A stretch of DNA of 64,000 nt from Saprolegnia diclina VS20 (lineage: Eukaryota > Oomycota > Saprolegniomycetes > Saprolegniales > Saprolegniaceae). Positions 24,069 to 36,219 of this stretch are shown here, piece after piece (the stretch's first letter is position 1; the number at the start of each line of letters is the position of its first letter). The translations under genes were made by a program, and so were the position numbers. The notes beneath the pieces were generated by a model. The model saw only the letters and a program-made list of their open reading frames with translations, was not told the DNA's origin and did no database searches. The stretch is taken from positions 253,720 through 317,719 of the forward strand of contig NW_008246113.1 in assembly GCF_000281045.1 (NCBI RefSeq), in the 5' to 3' direction.

Positions 24069-25871
24069 ATGTCTGACCACTGTTGCTGCTCCTCATCGTA
24101 CGTGCGAGTTACCAGTTTGCAGTTTGCCATGGTGGGCACGGCGCGCCCGTCACGGTACTCGGACGACCGGCTTTCGTTTTTGAGCTCGGTCCGCAGCAGC
24201 GCTCGGCATCTGCCATTTGACGACGATGCCAGCTTCGAGCCTGTCAAGACGCCCACGGACCTCGAAGGCGGCGCGCTCCGCAACGGCGACGCACCGTCCG
24301 CCACGTCGCCCGAGATCCTTGCGCTCCTCTTCCAGTACGCGTGCATTGGCATCGTGGACGGCGGCATCTACGGCATGACGTACCCGATTCTCACGGGCTA
24401 CTTCCAGCTCGAAGGCAATGTGCTCAACTCGGCGACGGCGCTCATGGGCCTCGGCTGGTCGCTCAAGGTCTTCTTTGGCCTCCTCACCGACTGCGTGCCG
24501 ATCTGCGGCTACCACCGCAAGCCATACATCCTACTTGGGTGGACCCTCACGGCGCTGCTACTGACGATTGTCGCCTGCAAGCCCGCGGGGGCGCCCGCGC
24601 CAGACCCGAGCGCGAATGCCAATGGCACGACGCTCGCGCTCCTCTGCGCCGTCGGTTGCTTTTTCTACATCATGGCCGACGTCGCGCAGGACGCGCTGCT
24701 GGTCGCGTACGCCCAGCGCGAGCCGCTCGTGACGCGCGGCCGGCTCCAGTCGATGGTTTACGCGGTACGCACCGTCTGCTCGGCAGGGATCACGGCGATC
24801 TACGGCTTTTGCCTCAACTCGACGCGCATGGCCGGCACATACGACTGGGACATTGGCGTCAACGGGTACTTTTGGATTTTGGCCGCCACTTCGATCCTCA
24901 ACGTGCCGATCGTGTGGCTTTTCATTCGCGACACGAAAGCGACGCAGCCCGTGTCGGTCGCGAATTACTTGGCGCGGCTCTGGACGCTCGCGCAGAAGCG
25001 CGTCGTGTGGCAGGTCATGGTCTTCATCTTCCTCTTCTCGCTCTGCAACTCGTACATCAACACGACCGCCGCGCCGTACGTGGCACTCTACTGGGCCAAG
25101 GTCGAGACGCTCAACGCAGCGCTGACAAGCATTCTGGGCAGCCTCATCTTTGCCAGCGTGCTCGCGGCCACGGGCAAGTATGGCACCCAGTGGAACTGGC
25201 GCTACGTGCTCGTCATCACGGCCGTTGGAGCGAATGTGATTGATGCGCTCGTGGTATATTGCACCATCTACGACGTGCTCCGCAGCCAGTGGTTCTTCCT
25301 CGGCGTCCCGCTCACGACGCAGCTGCCGTTGGGCATCAACTTTGTCGTTGGCACGTTTGTCATCATCGAGCTCGCCGAAGAAGGCAGCGAAGGCGTCATG
25401 TACGGCCTTTTGACGACGATCGCGAATCTCCCCGGCGTCTTTGGCCCGCTGCTCACCAACGTCCTCGACGCCCACTTTGACGTTGGGAGAGAGCGCATTG
25501 CGCTCGATGCGCCCGAGACGCGGAACAACGTCGCGTACACGTATGTGATCTCGTACGCGGCGACGGGTCTCGGCTGCCTCTGCGTCTTTCTCTTGCCGAG
25601 CCAGAAGGCCGCGGTCGCCGACCTCAAGGCACGTGGCGGCAGCTACCCGCGAGTGGCCAGTGTCATTTACTTTGCCTTTTTTGTCATTTTGGCCACGTCC
25701 GTGACGGGCACGATGGCGTCGATGTTTGATACCACGCGCTGCCTTCGCCTCGCCGGCGGCAGCGGCTGCGACGAAGAGCCCTCCCAATTGTACCTTCTCG
25801 GTATCATCGTACCTTCCAGCGGCGCGCTTCTCACTCTGCTAGCGCTGGCGCTGCGGGCCACGCCTGTGTAG
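24069..25871 (+). CDS. BT1-family folate-biopterin-type transporter
   Basis: A single-exon membrane protein of 600 residues from ATG 24069 (or 580 from ATG 24129, which has the better GCCATGG context). About 12 membrane segments are visible. Family marks: GIVDGGIYGMTYPILTGYF at the first helix, GLGWSLKVFFGLLTDCVPI with its conserved Lys-Asp/Asp pair, YRKPY-like HRKPYILLGW, DVAQDALLVAYAQRE, and LEEGSEG-like LAEEGSEGVMYGLLTT late in the protein. BT1/FBT proteins carry folates, biopterin or related compounds, or S-adenosylmethionine, across plasma membranes of protists and chloroplast envelopes; they are much expanded in oomycetes. The substrate here is unknown. Confidence 0.9.
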   Translation: MSDHCCCSSSYVRVTSLQFAMVGTARPSRYSDDRLSFLSSVRSSARHLPFDDDASFEPVKTPTDLEGGALRNGDAPSATSPEILALLFQYACIGIVDGGIYGMTYPILTGYFQLEGNVLNSATALMGLGWSLKVFFGLLTDCVPICGYHRKPYILLGWTLTALLLTIVACKPAGAPAPDPSANANGTTLALLCAVGCFFYIMADVAQDALLVAYAQREPLVTRGRLQSMVYAVRTVCSAGITAIYGFCLNSTRMAGTYDWDIGVNGYFWILAATSILNVPIVWLFIRDTKATQPVSVANYLARLWTLAQKRVVWQVMVFIFLFSLCNSYINTTAAPYVALYWAKVETLNAALTSILGSLIFASVLAATGKYGTQWNWRYVLVITAVGANVIDALVVYCTIYDVLRSQWFFLGVPLTTQLPLGINFVVGTFVIIELAEEGSEGVMYGLLTTIANLPGVFGPLLTNVLDAHFDVGRERIALDAPETRNNVAYTYVISYAATGLGCLCVFLLPSQKAAVADLKARGGSYPRVASVIYFAFFVILATSVTGTMASMFDTTRCLRLAGGSGCDEEPSQLYLLGIIVPSSGALLTLLALALRATPV

Positions 25872-26291
25872 ACTAAATTCTTCATTTACTGTACGTGTAG
25901 TACCAAGGGAACAGAACAGTACCTACCTTAGTCGACCGTCTTCTCTGCGACGTCCACTCGAAGCGACCGTTCAAGTGCGTGTTGTTGAAGGCGCAGGGAA
26001 TGCAGAACGACCTTGACATTCGGTCGTCGCTGTACGTGATTGGTTGTATATTTTCGTTTACATTTATTTTAATATCTACGTATTGGTATGTGAATTAAAA
26101 AAAGCTCCATGGACGCATCGGATTGGCTCGTCGTGGCGTCCGCCTGTCTAGAGCGTATACTGAAAGCAAGTGAAATGAGATGACACGCGACGAGAGTAGT
26201 TTGGATATGCGGGTGCTCTACCGTGAACAAAGGCGGTGCCAGAGCCACTGCCGCGTACTCAGTTGCTGTACGTCAATACATTCTCGCTAAC
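25872..26291. other. Intergenic
   Basis: An AT-rich stretch (26040-26105) lies between the transporter and the first short ankyrin-like gene. No gene is seen. Confidence 0.4.
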
Positions 26292-26906
26292 ATGAGCGCA
26301 CCAAGCGTCACCGTCTTGACCCAGACCGACCTCCTGCGCACGGTCCTAAGCTACCAGCAGGGCGTGCCGATGGCGGTCGGCCTGGCCTGCCAACGCTACC
26401 GCCGCCAGCTCGGCCACGTCTCCCAGAAGGCGCACCCTGAAGTGACGCATCTCATCGCAACACCCGCGCGCTTCCGCGGTTTTGTCTTGTGCAAGCTCGT
26501 CCAAGACCGCGATGTCACGACGGCTCTCGCCCTTCTCGCCACATTTCCCGATGCCACGACGCTCAAGCTGCCACGCGTCAAGCAAAAGTACACCTACACG
26601 ATGGACTACGCCGCAAGAGCGCGCAGTCTGCCGCTCCTAAAAGAGCTCCACGCGCGACGACTCGGGAGCTGCTCCAACGCCGCCTTGGACGCAGCGGCGG
26701 CCAACGGCGACGTGGCCATCCTGGAATTTTTGCATGCCAACACACACCAGCGCTGTACGCACAAGGGCCTCACGGCCGCGCGGCGCAACAAGCATTTTGA
26801 CGTTGTGGCGCTTCTCGAAGAGAGACGTGACCGGTGCCAAGAGATGACGCCCCAAGATATCTCGGGCGCCCAGTTTGGCTTCGCAGCTTCGTGTGCCGTT
26901 CAATAA
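26292..26906 (+). CDS. Short ankyrin-like protein ending in a CaaX box (CAVQ)
   Basis: A single-exon protein of 204 residues from ATG 26292 (the frame runs upstream only from a GTG). The N-terminal half has the family signature LTQTDLLRTVLSYQQGVP followed by R-x2-R-Q-L and FRGFVLCKLVQD. The C-terminal half holds two ankyrin-like helix pairs: MDYAARARSLPLLKELHARR and ALDAAAANGDVAILEFLHANT. The last four residues, CAVQ, fit a CaaX prenylation box with Gln at the end, typical of farnesylation. This ending recurs in three other family members in the window. Prenylation would place the protein on a membrane; that is inference. Confidence 0.85.
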   Translation: MSAPSVTVLTQTDLLRTVLSYQQGVPMAVGLACQRYRRQLGHVSQKAHPEVTHLIATPARFRGFVLCKLVQDRDVTTALALLATFPDATTLKLPRVKQKYTYTMDYAARARSLPLLKELHARRLGSCSNAALDAAAANGDVAILEFLHANTHQRCTHKGLTAARRNKHFDVVALLEERRDRCQEMTPQDISGAQFGFAASCAVQ

Positions 26907-27185
26907 TGTGGGCTAATGTGTCCCAGAGTATCAAAATACTGTAGTCTCGTAGCGTGTTCGAGTAGTCTGCGTTTGCACACCACCTTGAGCGCTCGCATAG
27001 CTACAGCTTGCGACTGTATCGGCGAGCGAGGCTTTTGGAATGGCCCTATTCTTGGACCCCGGCCGGGGTACTCTCTTCGTGACGTAGCGCGCTCTCGTGC
27101 CTCTATGACGCCTTACATTGAGAAGATATGTCTTGCGCATTCCGATCTAGTTGTGTAGGCGTTACGCTAGATGAGGGATGAGGGA

Positions 27186-28421
27186 TTAGGGTCGACGGCA
27201 ATGTGCCTCCAAGCACGCGATTGCGGCGGTGTACGCCGCCTGACTGGGCATCCACTCGGCGCGGAGCGCAATGCCACACTCGTGCAAGAGCAAGAGAAGC
27301 GGCATCGGGTAGTACGCGTTGGCATCAAGTAGAGACGCATCGATGGCCGCCGCTTCCAAGGGAAACCCGTGTGCGAGTAGCCAGCGCGCGCCGTTGATGT
27401 TGCGCTCTTGTAGCGCAGCGACAACAACATTTGGTTGCACGGTCGCTCGATGGACGAGCGTCGCTGCCACGTCAAAGTGTGTAAACTGTATCGCAGCAGC
27501 AAAGACGGCATCGACCTCGGCATCGCTGGACGCGAAGACGTCGAGCAAGTAGGCGGCAACGCAGACGTGGCCGTTGGCGGCGGCTTGTGTGAGCGCGTGC
27601 GAGGTCGCAGCGACGCCGAGCGCCACCAGGAACTGGACAACGTCGAGACGACCGTATGCTGCAGCGCGCGTGATCGTGTTGCTCGAGCACGCAAAGCCGC
27701 GGGCAGGGAGCGTCTGCAGTAGCGGGAGCAGTCCCGCCGCAGCCACGTCGTCGATAAAACCAGGATACTTCGTCTCGGGCACGTGCGTGCAGAGGTACTC
27801 GGCCAGCACGCTCTTCCCAGCAGTCACCGCGTGCTCTAAAACGCGTGGCGTCCACCCGATCGTCGTGTACGTTCGCAGTAGCTGGATAAGGCGGACGTCC
27901 GCACGCGGAATGCACGACCACGGCAGCCTCCGGCCGAGAAGCCATGGCCCGTACGCTGCATCTTTTCGCAGCGGCTCGAAGCGTTGACAGAGCTGTGGAA
28001 GGTAGCGCCGCTGGTCCATGAGATACGACGCGATTGCGAGGCGGTTGTACAGGAACGCCGTCTCGATGGCCTCGGCGAAAGCAAGGTCCGGGCGGCAGGC
28101 CAGAATGCACCGCACAGCATCGATGTCGCCTTCGTAGATGGCCAAGTGCAGCGGGAACCGAGCGTCATGTGGACCGTCGCGCGCCAAGCCGAGCTTAAAG
28201 CCAAGTATGCTCGTGATCAGAGCGCCGTCGTCGCTCCGCAGCGGCCGAAAGGTGGGCGGAAAGACATACTTGTTCTGGAACCAGAGATCTGCTGTCGCCA
28301 ACGTATCCTTAGTAAAGACATTTGCCTCAAGAAAGCGATATCGGACGTCTTCGTAGACGCCAAATTGGTAGCCACAGATGAGCGCCGCCAGAGGCGGCGA
28401 CGTCAGCACGACGCTCGCCAT
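27186..28421 (-). CDS. Ankyrin-like protein, MASVVLTSPP family
   Basis: A single-exon protein of 411 residues; ATG 28421 is preferred over a TTG two codons upstream. It begins MASVVLTSPPLAALICGYQF and then GVYEDVRYRFLEA, an F-box-like helical start shared by three relatives in the window. The rest is a stack of degenerate ankyrin-type repeats, for example PLHLAIYEGDIDAVRCILAC and AAYGRLDVVQFLVALGVAAT. There is no signal peptide, membrane segment or CaaX end. It is adjacent to a decayed copy of the same family (28678-29260), same strand, 256 bp upstream. Confidence 0.85.
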   Translation of the reverse strand: MASVVLTSPPLAALICGYQFGVYEDVRYRFLEANVFTKDTLATADLWFQNKYVFPPTFRPLRSDDGALITSILGFKLGLARDGPHDARFPLHLAIYEGDIDAVRCILACRPDLAFAEAIETAFLYNRLAIASYLMDQRRYLPQLCQRFEPLRKDAAYGPWLLGRRLPWSCIPRADVRLIQLLRTYTTIGWTPRVLEHAVTAGKSVLAEYLCTHVPETKYPGFIDDVAAAGLLPLLQTLPARGFACSSNTITRAAAYGRLDVVQFLVALGVAATSHALTQAAANGHVCVAAYLLDVFASSDAEVDAVFAAAIQFTHFDVAATLVHRATVQPNVVVAALQERNINGARWLLAHGFPLEAAAIDASLLDANAYYPMPLLLLLHECGIALRAEWMPSQAAYTAAIACLEAHCRRP

Positions 28422-28677
28422 TTGCAAAAGCGAGAATGTAGGTCGCTACAATCCGATCGCGGGGTCTTGGTTTTTGTATACCATACAAAACATAAGCTAT
28501 AGCGTGGCGAAACCACAGCGTCGGCAGCCCGTCATAAACTGCCTTGAAGCACGTCATCTCTCTTCAAATGTACATCAATAATGCGTACGGTAACGACCCA
28601 TATATGATCACGACCGATCTAGCCTATGTAGATATAATATGCCGTAGCATCGCCGGTGTGCCCGTCGCTGCTTGCGG

Positions 28678-29260
28678 TCACTCTTTGATCTCGGCTGCTA
28701 CGATCCATGCATCTTGGCGAAGCGCGTAGAACTCTTGGAGAAGCGCCACGATGATCATCGGGTCGCGCGCGAGATGAAAGAGGCTGGCGTCGGACGTCAA
28801 AAGGGTAGCCTTGCGTCAGCAAAGACTTGACCGCGCGCAGGGCCGTCGCGATGGCGTTCCGTGGCATGCTGGCACAACCCGCCGCCGGCAGGATAGTAGG
28901 CTTCGCACAGCGGCGACGTCGCCCTCGTAGATGGCCAAGTGCAGCGGAAACCGAACGTCGTTGGGGTAATGGCGCGCCAAGCCGATCTCGCTGGCGCGGA
29001 GCGAGGTGACGGATGCACACGGGCGACTGCGGCTCACACGCACCGAAAGCTGAGCGGCAGTTCATAGTGGCCGTCGTCGCACCTCGCCGTGGCGTCAGGT
29101 GCCACCTTTGTAAAGACACGCGCCCCCAGAAACCAGTACCGGACGCCTACGTACACGCAAGGGTCAATAATCAGCTGATTATTGACCCTAGGTAGACGCC
29201 AAGTTGCAAGCGAAACACGAGCGCGGCCAGAGATGGCGACGTTAGCACGACGCTCGCCAT
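28678..29260 (-). pseudogene. Decayed MASVVLTSPP-family ankyrin gene
   Basis: The minus strand from ATG 29260 reads MASVVLTSPSLAALVF and LQLGVY as in intact relatives, then is interrupted by a ~30-bp insertion that contains a perfect palindrome and brings an in-frame stop. After it, fragments in different frames match the family: GLARHYPNDVRFPLHLAIYE, then VALLQEFYALRQDAW before a TGA at 28678. About half of the family length is missing, so there is a large internal deletion as well as frameshifts. Confidence 0.75.
29161..29188. repeat. Perfect 28-bp palindrome
   Basis: The 28 bases reading GGGTCAATAATCAG then its exact reverse complement form a perfect inverted repeat without a loop. It sits where intact relatives have a continuous GVYEDVRYRF coding stretch, so it is an insertion into the pseudogene. 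Origin is unknown: a MITE-like footprint or a template-switch event are both possible. Confidence 0.9.
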
Positions 29261-29546
29261 GGTCAAATTCCGGTCCACAATGCCATCACTTTCCATTTGT
29301 ATGTCATACAGTGGCCAAGTCAATGACGTGGCAGCGTGTACGCGCGATGTCAGCCTCTAAGAAATGAGACTTGTACCAAGTATTCCGAGAGGACGCGACG
29401 ACAGGAAAAGGAGTTGTGACATCAAAACGAGCTGCGTAACACAGGAGAGTATCGCCCTTTGCTGAGCCCTAAAACAAAACTCATGCTAACTACAAATGAC
29501 GCCTGTTTCAGAGGGTGGTATGTATATTTTCCGTGGTATCCTTTGA
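29261..29546. other. Intergenic
   Basis: No gene seen between the ankyrin pseudogene and the 3' end of the PX-AGC kinase. Confidence 0.4.
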
Positions 29547-31630
<2,084 letters not shown>

Positions 31631-33432
31631 GCGGCCGACCTCGCCGCTGCCGGTACCAAGATGGGATTTTCAGTGACGCTTCTCGCCCGCCTAATAAAAA
31701 CCGCGCCCGGACTTTACCGGAATTGATTTCTTTTTATTTTATGCTGTGTGTTTTGTAGCGCAATACAATGAAAACCGTTCTTGAGCCCATGCGTACTTTA
31801 AAGAGATGTCCATTCAGACAAACTTTATACTGCTATTTGTATGCCAGGGGTGAAAAACCTCGTCGCACTTTACGCGCATTTAGAATGACGGGCTTCCCGA
31901 CCTTGGTGTTTGTATACTCGCGATGGCTTGACATACGAACTTAGTCGGGATTTTTGGAAATCAATAAAATACATCAGGAATGTGGTGCAATATAATAAAA
32001 AGCAACTCGGGCCTTGGGAGAGATGCCGCACTTTAGCGGCGGAGACCGCGCGCAGCCAATCACGCGCCAGAGCACGGAGTGGTGTGGACAGGGAACGCAT
32101 ATTTTTAAAAATATATCTGCGTTTCAGTATGCACGCCACTGAATTTTATGTCCTGAAAACCTTTCAGAATGGATCGACCCTGTATATCTTTTTCCAGAGG
32201 TTTGCACTGGGAACCGATTCACATCTCCTGCAGAAGAGTCCGACTGACTCGAGCTGCCGACATCACTGGCGCTTCGATGCAATGACGAGCGGTTGGCAGC
32301 CGCGAAACTCGCCGCCAGCTCCAGAGCTGATACAATCAGCAGAGTGTTAAGATGCATACCATCAAGTCGGATCGTGACACAGAGCAAGCAGGAGGGATCT
32401 TCTTCGACTTCGCAGTGTCTGCGAGTGTACGGAGACTAGCATATTCTCAAATGGGCTGAGAAGAGGTTGCGCCGTTGTTGAAGTGCTCCACGCTTCCATT
32501 CCAGTCAGAGTCTTCTCGAGGCTTCCTACGAAGCCGGCGATATCGTATCTTGCTCGGGCGTCTTGTCTGCCCTGCGAAGCCCGCAGAATCCTAATGTGCA
32601 GAGAATTTCGACTTGTTGGGCTGCCTCCCACGTGGCGCGCTGTGGGATCGACACCCCAATCTCAGATTTGGTGGTTGGTCGGACTGTCCCAAACAGCATT
32701 TCAAGCCAAAACAGAATCTAAAGATCCAGTGGATGGCAACAAAGGTCAAAGGAGTCGGCGCGGTCCATGCCGCCTGTGCGTAATGCCAGACGTTTCGCCA
32801 CCCGATTGACCCAACGTTCCTGTATCGTCGCTGATTGGCTACATTATGGCCAATCACATTACGATGGGTGGCGCCCGTCCTTAAGCCGCCTCGCCACAGG
32901 AAGAATCTGGACGCATTGCGCAATCGCCAACACCTCGTCGCTCTGCAAACGCTGGAAATCTCAGATTCTGCTTTCAAATCCAGGCGAATCCAGGCGAATC
33001 CAGCGATCGATTCTTGCGGCTCTCTTGGTACCTCGTGCGCCCGAGGGACTTCCTTCTTCCGTTGCTGCCGTAGCATCATCAACAGCATCGGCTTCTTAGC
33101 CTGTGGACGCATCTCTGCAGACCAGGACCTGTCGCTGCACTGCGTATGGATGCAAGAAGGATGTGGCAAGATATGGAGGAGGAGAACACACGGGCGGCGC
33201 CGGGTCCGAGCCACTTAAGGCCAATGGACTGGGCGGTCGCCGGTGCGATTGGATATCGAGAAAGTTAACTACCTATGACTAACAAAACTAGCACTAGTAC
33301 GGATTGCTACAACCGAGGTCGGGGGTCGCAAGACTGCGCGATGGCGGAACCGGAGTTGCGCGAAAGCGAGCGTTGCGCCTCCTAGTTAAATAGGGTGTGG
33401 AGCAGCTGCCGCGTCTACACAGGACGGGGCGT
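31631..33432. other. Intergenic, partly AT-rich
   Basis: Positions 31700-32200 are AT-rich compared with the rest. A short tandem GGCGAATCCA repeat lies at about 32983-33003. No gene is supported. Confidence 0.4.
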
Positions 33433-34173
33433 TTAAGCCGTCTGCGGGAACGGCTCGGGCACGAACCAGTTGCCTTCGGGCTTGATCGTGTAAAAGTCGT
33501 CGAGGTCGTCCAAGTTCCAAGTGACCGGGAACGGCTCGGCCTCGGCGGCCTTGGGCAACGCCATGATCGGGGCCTCGTCGACCCAAAGCGCGGTCAGCAT
33601 GTCGTGGTTGTTGTTGTTGTTGATGGTCGTCGGCGCTTGCGGCCACACTGCGGCCGGCGTCGGCTCGACGTCGAGCGACTGGAGGGCGAGCAGAATCTCG
33701 TCGTGGATCTTGCTCGAGAGGAACTCGTCGTCAAAGCAGTAGTCGCTGGCGGTCGCTGGCTTGGGCACTGGGTGCAGGTCGATGCTGCAGTCGCTGTGGC
33801 TGCCTTCGTCGTCCGTCGAGGTCGACGCCTTGCGGAACGACGTCATGTCGGCGGGCGCATAGGCGCGCAGACCGTTGGTGTGCGTCTTGACGTGGCGCAC
33901 GAGCTTCTCCTTCGTGCAGAAGCGCTTGAGGCACGTCGTGCAGCCAAAAGGCTTCTCGCCCGTGTGGATAAACTTGTGGCGGTTGAGGTTGCCGTGCGTC
34001 GAGAAGCAGCGCTTGCAGCCGTCGTAGTCGCACACGTACGGGCGCGCGCCCGTGTGCGTGTTGAGGTGCTCCTGCAGCGTGAACTTGCGCTTGAAGCGCT
34101 TGCCGCAGCCAGGGATGTGGCAGCCAAAGCGGCGCTCAGGCGACTGCATGTTCGAGGTCGTCGTCGAGTGCAT
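33433..34173 (-). CDS. Three-finger C2H2 zinc-finger protein with acidic tail
   Basis: A single-exon protein of 246 residues from ATG 34173; the frame extends upstream only from a TTG. Three fingers (residues ~14-96) have helices KRKFTLQEH, STHGNLNRH and CTKEKLVRH; finger 3 uses C-x2-C. It lacks the fourth finger and the KKxRxxAxExAxP motif of the paralogues at 12.7-19.8 kb, but shares finger order and helices 1 and 3. The long tail is acidic and Asn-rich (INNNNNHDM, WNLDDLDDFY), typical of a transcriptional activation region. Probably a nuclear DNA-binding factor. Confidence 0.87.
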   Translation of the reverse strand: MHSTTTSNMQSPERRFGCHIPGCGKRFKRKFTLQEHLNTHTGARPYVCDYDGCKRCFSTHGNLNRHKFIHTGEKPFGCTTCLKRFCTKEKLVRHVKTHTNGLRAYAPADMTSFRKASTSTDDEGSHSDCSIDLHPVPKPATASDYCFDDEFLSSKIHDEILLALQSLDVEPTPAAVWPQAPTTINNNNNHDMLTALWVDEAPIMALPKAAEAEPFPVTWNLDDLDDFYTIKPEGNWFVPEPFPQTA

Positions 34174-36219
34174 CGAGGCGAGCAAATTTGGAAATGGCAA
34201 CTTGGTCGCTTGCGGCGGCTTCAAGGCGACGGAAAATGGCTCCAGAGCCAATCAAAGTCAAGTGACTTGGCAATCGCCTGTCGCCATCTTTTGATTGGGC
34301 GGGTATCGTGACCTGGGTTTTTGCGCGCTTTTGATTGGCCGGTGCGTTTTCACTCGCCCGTCGGCGAAGGGTTCGAAGCTGGGCGTCACAATCCCACTAA
34401 GCGCCAGCTGGCAAGCTCCAAAGCAGCTGTTCACGCAGATGGTATGTCGTCGCTGGGTCGGGAGAAGGGAGGACGCTCTTGGGTTGATTGTTCCAGCGAT
34501 ATCCTACTTTGAGCAAGAGCAAGCTCTATTTGGCTGTGGCGCATGCGGGCTAATAGCGAGCTTGCTCTCTCGGGCATAACGACGCGCTCGCAGGATGCTG
34601 GAAGAAGCGTTCCTCTGTGGCTACCTCAAGTAGTACTCGGAGCAAATGCTCGGTGTGTGGAATATACAGCTGCACTTTGACACTCGAGCATGACTTGCGG
34701 CCACATTTGGCCTGGTCCTACCCTCTCAACGTCAGCGTTTTCCTACCCAGCTGGGCGCTGTGTCTTGCTGCCGAGTACAATCACCAAGAACAGTGCTTAT
34801 TCCACCAAAAGAGCGCCGACGCCTGGCCAGCAGCAAGGACAGGCACCACGATCGCACGCGTGAGATGGCCGTTGAAGCTCGCGACGAGGAACGTGGGATG
34901 GTCTCGCGTTGGCGAGACCCGAAAACACGACGGTTGTTTGTGCGGGCGACTTGGCCCGTGGCACGCCAAGTCGTACGTGGCTTCTGAGGACCATGGACTC
35001 AGATGCGGCGGCCAATAAGAACGTAGCCTGTAGTCCACGTCTCGGCCCCGCGGCGTTTCATAGGCTGACGCTCACGGCCAATGAGGTTGGGCTCGGCCCG
35101 TGACTCGCTGGCGTATACCACCCTCCTTGTGCCAATCTCGCATTGTTGACGCGCGCGGCACACATACTTGCCGGCACCGCGGCCGCGCCGCAAGACGGGC
35201 CATGACGCGTGGTGCATCAGGTTATCCCCTCGCGTGATAGGCTCGTGCTACGCCAATGAGGAATCGCGTGGGGCATGACGGCAAGTCCTCGTCGCCGGTC
35301 CGTGTCGCCTCGGAAGAAATCCTACACTTGCCGATTAGATGCTTTACAAATTCGAAGCACGACCATTTTGATGCATGTCTCGGATCGGGCTACGTTAGCT
35401 TGGTCCACTAGGTCGAGTCGACACGATCAACGTCCAGGTCGTCGCTTCTCGCCCGCCCTTTTCTCGTCGTCGTCGTTCTGCAGGATCTTTGAAGCTCAAA
35501 TACGCGATCTTGTTTGGATCTCGCGTTGGGTAGCAGCGGCGGTAAGGTTCTCAGATGAGCCTTTGGTCCAGGAAGAATACACTGTATGAAGCGACACTTC
35601 ATATTGAAACCAGTGTTTGACGACGCCCGGCAGCCACAAGAACGTTCGGAGGCTCGCGCGTGCAATGGATAAGTTCAATTTCCGGTCCACTGCTGGATTT
35701 CTTTGCGGACAAAGAAGATGTGTCTTCACAAAGCGAGTAGCTAACTGGACTCGTACGAACTCGAAAGGAATGCTTTTGAGAACACTCGAGTCTAATTGGC
35801 GACAGTCGCGTCGTCGGTCGCGTTGTGGCAGCCACAAGAAGCAACGCCGAGCCCTGTAGCGCCGCAAGAACGTTCGCGGGACGGCCCGCGAAAGAGGTCC
35901 TCGGCTACTCAGACGTGCGGTCGAGACGTTCTCGCTGTCGCCATCGAGAAGCATCAAATAGCGACAGTCCGATGTGCTGTTAACGGTCGTGTCGTCTTGG
36001 CGGCGATCACCCATGCAAACCGCGCTGCCGATTCTTTGGCAATGTTTTGTAAACGAGTAGAGACGCCTTCGTACCGCGCTCGACCACACGAACTCGCGCA
36101 CGTCTCTTCCACACGACGTACATCAGAATACCCGAATGCACCAGAAGTCCAGAATGCAAAAGTCGATTTATACTGTGATAGTTGCAGTGTTGTAGCTCTC
36201 GTATGGATCTATAGTACGT
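34174..36219. other. Intergenic, no supported gene
   Basis: About 2 kb. The first ~190 bp hold CCAAT boxes (listed separately). The remainder shows only short open frames. Confidence 0.4.
34249..34338. promoter_or_regulatory. Three CCAAT boxes upstream of the three-finger gene
   Basis: CCAAT at about 34249, and ATTGG (the reverse form) at about 34293 and 34335, lie 75-165 bp upstream of ATG 34173. CCAAT boxes bind NF-Y-type factors in eukaryotes. Spacing of about 42 bp is regular. Function is inferred from sequence only. Confidence 0.4.

Noticed and set aside
24558-25787. 409-codon frame antisense to the BT1-family transporter
   Set aside because: Charged, domain-free shadow of a well supported gene.
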